Below, in pieces: positions 49,284-61,200 of a DNA stretch of 64,000 nucleotides. A program made the translations under genes and the position numbers. This stretch comes from Spongospora subterranea f. sp. subterranea (taxonomy: Eukaryota; Endomyxa: Phytomyxea; Phytomyxea; Plasmodiophorida). The stretch's first letter is position 1. The number at the start of each line of letters is the position of its first letter. Under the pieces are notes generated by a model. That model was not told where the DNA came from and made no database searches. It was given only the letters and a program-made list of their open reading frames with translations. The stretch is from contig JAUGWO010000140.1 in the NCBI GenBank assembly GCA_049724395.1, positions 124,001 to 188,000 on the forward strand, in the 5' to 3' direction.

Positions 49284-52200
49284 ATGTCGGAACTGCAGGA
49301 TGGACCTGGGGGCGTATCGGAGCCATGGGATGGCGGTGAACCCGATAGCGATGATGTGCCGGGAAGGGCTGCCGATATCGTCCATAGCCTGCCGAACGAT
49401 AAAAGCGGCCCTCTTCATGGCGCCATGCTACGAAAAGGCTCCGTTCGTAGGGTGGACGAGGGTGCCGACGCCGACGAGCAAATACCAGACGACGATGCCG
49501 TTGCATGGATATGGCAAAGAATTGTCCTGACTGGGTTCAAGAAAGATATGTGGCGAGAAGAGCATGGATTTATCGTAGCAGATTTCTTAGCATCGCCAAC
49601 GATAACTCGGTTGACTGTCTTCATTGATGCTCAAGGACGAATCGCAATGTATACAGATTCGAATGCACAACTCAGTAGTATCGTCCAGATTCAATATTTC
49701 GTGAAACCCTTCGGCACAGTCGCGTTGTCGAAAGGCGACGTCAAAGAACACATCCAATACGGTATTGTTTCCGGGAACATCTTGAACAATATATTCCATA
49801 TGATGTCAAATGTGTTTGCACCAACCTTTCTGGGCAATACGTCATGGCCTACTAGCGTCAGAAAAGAGTTTAGTGGTCATGTTCATAAATTCATGGCGAG
49901 TCTCACAGAAACCGTAATTCCATCATATCAATCGCATGGGTGTTTCTCAATGATGCTAATCTGGTCATTTAGGTGAATCACTCGAAAGGCAGCACAATTC
50001 TCTACCTGCCTCATGAAGACCTGTCTGATATTGAGGCGGCGATTGCTGACAAGGACCTGGTCCAGCGGCTAGAGTCCACATTAATTCATTGGACCAGACA
50101 GATCAAAGAGGTTGTGACTAACCAAGAGACGTCGCATCATGTTGAGGTAAGCTTCCTCAGTATTTCTACAATGACTCTGAACAGGAGGTCTAGGAACATG
50201 GACCAATTGAGGAAATTGAGTTCTGGCGATCGCGCACTGTCGATCTTCTTGGTATTCGGAAACAGCTTGACCGACAGGGATTAACAGATATTATTCGAGT
50301 ATTGGAAGCTGTCGGGTCCACCTACCTTCGCCAATTCGAGATCCTTAAAGGGATGATTCAGTCGGGTTCCCAGGAGGCCGACGACAATTTACTGATATTT
50401 AGAGACTCTTGCTGAGCCTTGTAATAAGCTAAGGACTTCGGCGCCATCGAAAATATCGCCTTTGTTTCCAGAGATTCTGAACCTTATTCGAAATATTTGG
50501 AGCAATTCGAAATATTACAATACCAATGAAAGACTGACGGGTTTGCTACGAAAGGTCTCCTCACAGATCATTCGTCAATGTACAGGAGCTATAGATCTTT
50601 TGGAGATCTTTAATGGCGACGCAGACGTTAGTATGCTGCATCTTCGAGAATCAATTAACTGTGGCGTTGAATGGCGTTCCGTATATGAGATAAACGCAGA
50701 GGAAGTTCGAAAGACCAACCCAAAAGCGTGGTCAGTGGACCCTTCATCAATCTTCGCCCAAATAGAGGCATTTGTACAGCGATGTAGAGAATTGTTAGAG
50801 GTTTGCGAAGGTCAAGTACAATTTGCAAGAAAGTCGTCATTGTCCCCAACTGGGAAGATCGAACTTCCAGTTTTTGGGGGATCTCGCGGCCAAGAGGTAG
50901 AGAAAGCCATGTACGACATTGAAGACGCGTTCGAGAAGCATATTGAGAGACTGCGGTCGCTCGACTATAATATCCTAGACGTGAAAGCGACTAATTGGCA
51001 TGATGATTATAATTTCTTCAAGAACGGTATCAAAGACCTTGAGGTGATGATGACCAACGTCATATCTTCGGCATTTGACAGCGCGTCAACGGTTGCAAGT
51101 GGCGTGGAACTACTGGAGTCGTTTGCCTCTGTTGCCAAGCGTCCATCCATGAAGACGGTTCTAAATCGCAAAACGGCAGACGTCTTCTCGATGCTAAAGG
51201 CGGACATATTAGCTGTTAAGCGTGATTTCGATCATCACCACAGTCAGCCACCACTCCCACCTTGCCAGCCCAGGTTCGCTGGCCGAGCTTTATGGGCGCG
51301 AGGACTATCCAGAAGATGTTTGTCTCACCGCGCCATTGTTAACCGCGCTGCCTGTCTCGTGAACGACAATTCCAGAGAATGTCGTGATGCGTATTTGGCC
51401 CTGGATCAAGTGGTTAGCGTCCTGGAGGTATACCAGAAGCAAATGCATTCCGAATTTGTCGACTACGTCGACGAAATGAACACCCTCATCCCGTTTTGCC
51501 CAACGCTTCGAACAGCCCCTGCTGCGTCTAAGCTCAAGCGCCACTGAGCAATCAGGAAATCATCTCGAGGTAACCCGTCTGGTCATTGTCCTTGGGGCCA
51601 ACCCCTGACACATTCCCCGAACGCTCAGGCTAATTTCGACGAGGTCATTCTACGTGTGTTCGATGAAGTATCGTATTGGAACCAGTTCTCCGGTAGTGAA
51701 TATACAGTCCCATACGCGGCCCATGAGATCGCTGGACTCCATGATCCCATGAGGACACTCTACCAGAACATCATGCTGGTCGTGCGCGAGTACAACGCAG
51801 TTGTTGATGCGCTAACCAGCGATGAGCGTCAGCTGTTCGCCGACCATATGAGGAAGGTCGATCGACGGCTGAACCCTGGACTCACCAAGCTGACGTGGTC
51901 CAAACGACATGTCAAAGAGTTCTTCGTCAAGGTCTGCCGGGATCAATGCCGGGATGTGTCAGCGTTGATCTCGGCGTTCCACGGGCACCATCAGAGCATC
52001 ATGTCGAACTGCAAGAAGATTGCGGCGACGTCTGTCATCGCCATCGAAAAGAATATCGTCTACACTGATACGATGTTCAAAGAGGCTCAAAGCAGGCATC
52101 GAGCTGCGTAAGTTTCAAAAATCATGGTTTCCAGCATTGACGGCAGCTAAACATTGGCAACAGGGTCGAAGTTGAATTAGCTGAGGTCCATCAAGATATT

Positions 52201-55200
52201 GTGTCGCGAATGAACCAATGCTATGAAGTCTTCAAGGATGCACCGTCCGATGTTCAACGATCTTGGGCATCGTATATTCGACGAATTGATCGACATGTCG
52301 AATCAGCGCTGAGGCAGATGGTGAAGCGATCTATGATGGAGTTATCCAAAGCAATAGCAGGAGATGCAAAGAAAGAGACTCAAGCGTTATTCAAAGTCGC
52401 CATGGTTCTTGACGAAGGTCCTGCTGCACAAACCTCAACAGTTGCGTTCCGCCCTAACATGTCCGACCTGACCAATCTTGTCAACGACATATCTCGAAAG
52501 CTGATGAACACTGTTAAGGTGATTCCACGATTGACTGATATATTGGAATACAAACGAAAAAAGAAGAACGCAGTTGTGGTCACTATAAATGGCGACGGTC
52601 CTGGCACCTCGTCTACTACCTCTCAGTCAACGCAACCAGCTGTGCAACAGCCGGAATGGAACCCATCTCAAGATATTGAATCAACAACGATCCTGCCATC
52701 AGATGCAGCCAATGATTCGCCTAACTTCTATGATGCAATTGCTAATGACGAAGATGTGCTGAAAACCTTCGTGGCCATCATTCAAGGAATGAGGAATGTT
52801 ACGACCGATATCAGTGAACTTGTGGCATACTGGAAGGATGCCTACAGGTAATGGGATCGAGCGTTGCAAATATTACCTCATCTGAACGAAATGGGGTTGC
52901 TACAGATCAGCGTGGGATCTGGATAAAGATGCTTATATGAGACGATATGCTAATACCAAGCGTCCATTTTCATCTTATGATATGGACATCACCCGATATC
53001 GATCAATGCAGGAAGATATACAGAGTGAGGACCCGATACGAACTGTCAGGTTCATCAAGATTGACTGCGCGTTGCTGAAATCGGCGCTCGTTAGCCACTG
53101 CATCGATTGGCAGAACAGGCTGACGTCATTGCTGCATGCAAACTCTCTTGCTGAACTACAGACACTTCATGAACTGATATCATCGACTTCGGAGCAATTG
53201 TTGCACGAACCAACTGATCTCAACCAGCTTGGGACAGGGTTGAACTTGCTTGCGAAAATGAAGAAAGAGGTGCGGGTTGGAACCTGTTAAAACCCTCAAA
53301 ATCGTTGATTTGGCTGTTTTTCACATAGATATCATTGATTGATGCCAGGTTTGATCCTGTCGATGATATGTTCAGGACATTAACCAAATTCGGGGTCACA
53401 TTGTCCGATGAAGAGAAAGAGATGTTGGATGATCTTCGTCCATCTTGGGCGACATTCTTAACAACTATGCGAACTGCTGATGTCATGTTAACTCAAGTCA
53501 AAAATTCCATGAAAAGAGGCCTAGAGATGTCGCTCGATACATTTAATGAAACTGTTGCCGACAGCCGTCGATTATTCCAAGGTAAGCCAGGTCAATCGCA
53601 GTCGATTGCGGATGTTAACCACCGACTCGGCCTATAGGGTCAGACGTGTTTAAAGCTACTGCTGCTGCTGACGAAACTGCTGGATTTGAGACAGCACTTA
53701 TTCTTGTAGAATCATGGAAAAAAAAGGTGTCGGATTTCAGATCTCAGGCCGCAGCTATGAAGGCGGGTTTAGATATATTCGGAATTGTTCAACCAGTTTA
53801 CAAAGATCTGGAAGACACTGAAAGGGATCTACAGTTATTGGACACTATTTGGCAGGTAACTGTTCGGCGATTGTCTTTGTTTAGATAAGTGAGCTGAAGG
53901 CTAATCAACATTGCAGTTAACCGCTGAATGGGAGTCTTATTGGCAAGGATGTCGAAATGGTGTTTTCCGCGATCTGAATAGCGATGATATGGATTTGAAA
54001 GCAACTGATATTCAAAATCGAGTGGTGAAATTGGCAAAGACAATGAAGAAATGGCCTGTCTGGAACGCCCTCAGAGAAAATATTGAACGGTTCCGAGTGA
54101 TGATGCCACTCGTTAAGGATTTAAAAAACCCTGCTATGAGAGAACGCCATTGGCAAGAATTGAAAGATGAAGTACAGGATAGCCAATTTGAACCAGATAG
54201 CGAGACGTTTACACTTGGTAAACTCTTCGAGCTGGGGGTACATCAACATGCTGAAACTATCAGCGCTTTGTCGGCTATTGCGTCAAGAGAATTTAGCATC
54301 GAAGAAACTCTTGCCGACATCGCTGAGAAATGGCGAATTATGATTATCGATATTGCGGTTTATAAGGAGGGGAGGTATAATGAGCAGCTGTGAGGCTATT
54401 ATAATTTACTGTTTGACCACAATGCCGGTTAGATATCGAAGAATCGTGTCCACCGATGACCTATTTCAGACTCTAGAAGACAATCACGTATCTCTGTCAT
54501 CAATGAAGAATTCTCCTCACTACATAACATTTGAAGAGGTATATGTTTTATTAATGATGACCATACTGTTGACCAATTTATAGTCCATTAACTTGTGGAT
54601 TCGACGCCTGAACGAAATTTCCGAGTGTATAGAAGTTGTTTTGGCAGTTCAGCGCCAGTGGATGTATCTTGAGTCAATATTCGTTGGTAAGGAGCACTTG
54701 GGATATATTGTTTAGTTTGAAATCTTATTGGTGATCGCAGGCTCAGAAGATATCCGGAAACAACTCCCAGTCGAATCCGCGCTCTTCGAGAATGTAAATG
54801 GAAGCTGGATCGAAATAATGGACCGCTGGGATTCTGTTAAAGTAGTGTTGGCTTGCGTGGAACATGAAGGGCAGATAGACAGATTGCAGCGCATGAAGGC
54901 AACACTAGAAAAAATACAAAAATCCCTCGACCAATACCTGGAAAAAAAAAGACAGGTTTGAGCAATCATCAGATTTACGCCAGAAATCCCATCGTTGCTT
55001 CAGATATTTCCCCGGTTTTATTTCTTATCGGATGATGATCTGTTGGAGGTTCTTGGACAGACCAGAGATCCTAGTCAAGTTCAGAAACACGTCAAAAAGT
55101 GCTTCGCCGCTATTCATCGCTTAGAAATGCAATCACGAGACCGCGAAGGAGCCAGCAATACCGTCGTCAAAGCATGGGATGTTATCGGAATGATTGCGGA

Positions 55201-58200
55201 GGTGTTCTAATATGCACAACGCTTCAAACTCACAATTGTTGAATTCATTGCATTTTAGGATGGTGAGCATGTTCGATTTCTTTACGGTATTGCAGCGCAA
55301 GGTCCAGTTGAGTTATGGCTGATTAAAGTTGAGAAGTCTATGCGGGAAACGCTTCGTAAACATATGCAAGAAGCAGTAATTACTGTACAAAAATCCATGT
55401 CGAAAAGAGAGAACTGGATTCGATCAACAATTGGGCAACTCTTGATCACATCAGGACAGGTACATCGGATGATTTGTCAGCTCATAGTTATTTATCCAGG
55501 ATGTAGGTTGCCTGGACGATGGAATGCACAAAAGCGCTTCAAGATCCACTTAAAGCAAGGAAAGCTTTAAAACAGCTAAGAAATAAGTGGTATAGGTAAG
55601 AAACAAGGAATCAAATTACTCAAAGTGATTGTCCTCTTTACAGATACCTAGAGCGATTGACAGTATTGATTCGAGGTGACCTTTCGTCAGTTGATCGCCT
55701 GAAGTTGGTCGCGCTGATCACGATCGAAGTTCATGCACGTGACGTCCTTGAAAAAATGTTGAAGCATGGAGTGACGTCTACTAATGAATTCCAATGGACA
55801 TCACAGCTTAGATTTTATTATGACAAAAGCGAAGGCGACTATGGTGAATGTCAAGTTCGACAAACCACCACCACGTTTGCCTATGGATACGAATATCAAG
55901 GAAACAATGGACGATTAGTCGTAACACCCTTAACGGATAGATGCTACTTAACGTTGACAACAGCGCTTCACTTGTATGGTTCAATAGCTTGTCCATTAAA
56001 TACAAGAAACCTTAGTATTTTCCCAATTTCAGACATCTGGGAGGATCTCCACAAGGACCAGCAGGAACAGGGAAAACAGAGACAGTGAAGGATCTTGGAA
56101 AAGCGCTTGGGAATTTTGTCATTGTCTTCAACTGCTCTGATGCGATGGACTATAAATCGTTAGCTACATTGTAAGGTCTAGCTCTGTCGTCGTACCTGGG
56201 CTAATACGTATCGCCTACAGGTACTCTGGTTTGGCACAAACTGGCGCCTGGGGGTGCTTTGATGAATTCAACAGAATTTTGATCGAAGTTTTGAGTGTAA
56301 TAGCTCAGCAGATCGCATCGATATTCCATGCTGTTTCCGAAAACAAGGAATATTTTTCGTTTGAAGGTGTGCAAATCAAACTGAACCGTTCTGTTGGAAT
56401 CTTTATCACTATGAACCCGGGGTAGGCGAGCATATCTTCCTAATCTTCTGGTTTTAACATCACTTTTCCTGTTAGATACGCTGGCAGGACCGAATTACCA
56501 GATAACCTCAAATCGTTATTCCGACCTGTCGCCATGATGGTTCCAGATTTTGCCCTCATTGCCGAAATTATGCTTCAAGCTGAAGGGTTCAAAGAGGCTC
56601 GTCCAATGGCTCGCAAAATTGTGACGCTGTACAACCTGATGGAACAACAGCTGTCTAAGCAAGAACATTATGATTTCGGTCTACGCGCTGTAAAATCGGT
56701 TTTGAACAGAGCCGGAGCAATATCTCGGGAAACCCAAGACGCTAATGAAGAGGTGTGCCAGATCATGGCTAATCTCGATACACTTGCTAATTTCTCGATT
56801 AGGTCGTTTTGAATCGCGCCCTTCGTGACATGAACATTCCTAAGTTCGTTGCTGAAGACACCAAATTGTTCAACGGATTGATGTTGGATCTGTTTCCTGG
56901 GCTTGATGCCCCAGTGTTCAATCAGAAATCCTTAGAAGATGCAATCAAGGTGAACACTCATTTTTTGTTTATAACTCATTCTTGACGAATGTGTTAATAT
57001 AGGAGGAATTAGTTCTGGAATCACTGCAACCTTCTCCAGCCCTCATCTATAAAATTCTCCAACTTTATGAATCTAAAAGGACAAGACACGGCAACATGGT
57101 GGTTGGAGAAACTTTATCTGGGAAAACGACAGCTTGGAAAATATTACAGCATACTCTCACCAGCCTTTCCTCACGCAATGAGCCGGGATTCAAGAAGGTG
57201 AATATACCTGAACTTATTTATAGAGGGGCTCATGCCGTTTTAGGTGGAAACATTTATAATCAATCCCAAGACAGTGGACAACAATGAATTATATGGTTCA
57301 TATGATTTGAATACTCGCGAATGGTCAGACGGAATTATAGCATCGATCCTAAGGAAATGTTGCTCCAGTGAATCCGACAGCGAGAAATGGATCGTTCTAG
57401 ATGGGCCAGTTGATACTCTATGGATTGAGTCAATGAACACCGTTCTGGATGACAACAAGATCCTAACTTTGATCAACGGAGATAGAATTGCGTTAACACC
57501 AACAATATCGCTTCTATTTGAAGTTCAGAATCTTTGCCAAGCATCTCCGGCTACAGTCTCTCGTGCCGGCATGGTATATTTTGACAAAGATGGAATCGGA
57601 TGGCAGCCTTTCATTACTAGCTGGGTGAACCGCAAAGACCCAGACCAATCTGAGCTGCTTCAAACGCTCTTCAAAACCATTGTGGCTCCATTACTCCAGT
57701 TTAAAAGTACATCTGATCTGCGAGAACTAGTGTCGATTACAGATTTCAACGCCGTGCAATCACTGACTCGCCTTTATGATGCTCTCGCTGTTCCGAGCAA
57801 CGGGGTCGAATTACCCTCTCCTTCAAACGGTAAAGACGTTTATCGATTTGCTGTTTTATCTGGGAAATCATGCGTTTTTGGAATAGCTGGAGCCGAGTTC
57901 AGCAATAGTTCGCGAGCTCGTATGATTGAGTCGTGGCTGTTATTTTCTTGTGTCTGGTCGGTCGGAGCTGCATTGGATGACGCTGGTCGCCTGAGGATCG
58001 ACGAATGGCTTCGTGAGATGGAGGCTTCGTTTCCTGGGCTCAACACTGTTTACGACTATGTCGTCGACGGCGCCAAGAAAGATTGGGTAACATGGGAAGA
58101 AAGGATGCCCAACTCTTGGTCTCCACCACCAAACGTTCCTATGTAATTTACCATAGAAATTATCGGTAATATCGGGGCTTTTACCAATAGTGTTGCAGGT

Positions 58201-61200
58201 ACTCCTTAGTGGTTCCTACTGTAGATACGGTTAGGAATGGCTTCCTTGGTACAACTCTTTTATCTACAAAGCATCCAGTTTTATTTGTGGGTGGAACCGG
58301 AACTGGAAAGACCGTGTTGGCCCATTCTCTGTTATCTGCTGTTGACGGTTCGAGGACTTTAACAATGACGTTAAATTTTTCATCGGTGACAAGCTCTTTG
58401 ATCACTCAATCGATGCTTGAAAGCAGAATGGAAAAAAGGCAGAGGAATAGTTTCGGACCTCTTAATGGACGAACAAAACTTGTTGTGTTCGTTGATGATT
58501 TGAACATGCCAACGCCTGATGCATTTGGATCTCAGCCTCCAAATGAGCTCTTAAGACAATACATCGACTGGGGAGGATGGTATGACAGATCAAAACAAAC
58601 TTTGAAAGTCATACTTGACATGCAGGTATCACACAGCATTTTGTTGAGACCTCAGTTTTGATGAGAAAATAGGTTTTCGGCGCGATGGGGCAACCAGGTG
58701 GAGGCCGTAGTGTCATCTCGTCAAGGCTTCAAAGCCGATTCAACCTTATCAACATTCCTTTTCCTAGTGATCTGCAAATCCGTCGGATATTCGGTGTGGT
58801 CATTGCCTCAAAGTTGTCAACTTTTGATGAACAAGTTAGACATATCGTTTTCCTGGTATACCATTTTTGATATCAGAACCCATTAGGTAAAGCCACTCGC
58901 GTCCATTTGCACAGATGCAACTCTAGATCTATACAAGAAGGTCGTCGATACCTTTTTGCCGATACCATCAAAACCGCATTATATGTTCAACTTACGTGAT
59001 ATGACCAAGGTGAGGTTGATAAAGGGTAGGCTGTTGACTCTCCTTTAATTTTAGTGCCAGGTTACGGAAGGTCTGTTGAGGGCCGACCAAAACCTATTTG
59101 ACACTCGAGAAAGCATAATTAGACTTTGGGTGCACGAATGCATGAGAGTATTCCATGACAGACTAATCAATCTCGCCGATAGAACAATGTTTCAAATCAT
59201 TGGTTTCTCAGCAATTAGATACATTATTTGCAACCTCATGGGGCAACCTTTTCGGAACTTCGGAAGAGGACCCTTTATTTGGAACATTTCTGTCAGAGGT
59301 ATTACGGATTTCAGCGCATTATATTGATAATAATCTCGTTCTCTTAGTCATTGCTTGACGAGCAAAACAGCAATACTTATCAAGAAATGCCAGATCGCAG
59401 CGCTGTAAAAACGTTTGTCAGCGAGAAATTAGAATTCTACAATATGTTCCCTGGAAATGCAGCAATGAACCTTGTTTTGTTTGATGACGCGGTGGAACAT
59501 ATTACACGAATTTTCAGAATTATTTCCCAGCCAAGAGGAAATGCTCTTCTGATCGGTGTTGGAGGGAGTGGAAGGCAGAGCCTCACTCGGTTGGCAGCCT
59601 ATATTGCGGAGGTAGGCATACCGTATGCCCTTTTTGTTTTAGTTGAACTTTGTGCCGATTAGGTCCCGGTTGTTCAAGTTGAAACAACTCAATCATACAG
59701 ACCGATTGATTTTAGGGAAGACTTGAAAGCATTATATCAGTTCTGCAGGTGTTAGTGGGCAACGCTCCGTTTTCTTGATGACGGACACGCAACTGGTCCA
59801 TCCTTCATTCCTTGAAGATATTAATAACATGTTAACGTCGGGGGAGATACCTAATTTGTTCCCTCCGGAAGAATTGTCTCCCATTCTTGAAGCCCTTAGG
59901 TCGACAAGCTTACTCAAAAGAAGTCAATTATCGCTAACCCCCAGCTTTAGGCCTCAGCTGTCCGATAACGCGAAATATCAGACCGACGACGGGCTGTACT
60001 CGTACTTCGTTGAACTGGTACGCCAGCGCGTGAATGTAGTGCTGTGCATGTCCCCGGTCGGTTCTGCGTTCCGTGATCGAGTTCGAATGTATCCCGCACT
60101 AGTCAACAACACGACCATCGATTATTTTGGCCCTTGGCCTGAGAAAGCGCTTCAAGAAGTCGCTTCAAAGTTTCTTGGTGACGTTGATCTGAGTTATTCA
60201 GGTAACGATGCTGCCGTACAGGTACGAGATTTTCTCCTGGTTATCGTGTAATGCGATATTCATGGCTGGTTAATATAGAAACAACTGGCAGGCATATTTT
60301 GCACTGCTCACCTGTCTGTTCAAGACAGTGCTAATCAGATGGCGCAAGAACTCCTGAGGTTTACATATGTTACACCAACCAACTACCTGGATTTGGTAAC
60401 AGGATATCGACGTTTGTTAATCGATAAGCGAGCATCACTCTGTGAATCTGCCGATAAGCTCAGAAACGGCCTTAGTAAGCTCGATGAGAGTAGAAAGCAA
60501 GTAGCAGAAATGACGGTTGAGCTTGAAGAAAAGAGAAAAATCGTTGCCCTGAAAAAAAATGATTGTGAGAAACTTTTGGTCGAAATCGTATCTCAGCAGC
60601 GGGCGGCTGACGAACAAAGAAAGCAGGTAGCAGCCATCAAAGGTTTCACCAATTAGATTACTGAAAACCTTTAGGTTGAAATCGAAGCAGCCAAGACGTC
60701 AACTGAGGAGAAGGAGTGCCAAAGTATCGCTGGCTCTGCACAATCGGACCTAGAAAAAGCGATGCCCGCCCTTGAGCGAGCAGTCGCTGCCTTGGATCGT
60801 CTTGATAAAACTGCTATCACAGAAGTCAAGTCTTATACAAAAACCTCCTCCGATTGTTGCAAGGGTAATGAGTGCGGTTATGGTTGTAATGGGGAAAGAG
60901 GTCAGTCAGAACCATTGATTTTTCGCCATTTTTATTTACCATTGCGTAAGGCGTCTTGGACAACTGCAAAAAAAGAACTCAGCGATGCAAATTTCCTGCT
61001 GCGACTCAAAACATTTGACAAAGACAACATTCCGTCTGCAACTTTGAAAAAAATTTCGAAATTTACCGCGGCGAAAGATTTTACAGCTGATAATGTTAGC
61101 AAGAAGAGTTTGGCTGCTGGCGCCATGTGTGATTGGGTCATTGCCATGGAAATTTATGCGCTTACTTTCAGAACTGTTGCACCAAAGCGAGCAGCACTCA

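Noticed and set aside
54353-54583. Apparent stop and new frame inside the dynein gene
   Set aside because: A 60-nt GT-AG intron (gtataatgag ... ggttag) restores the DNAH2-like reading exactly.
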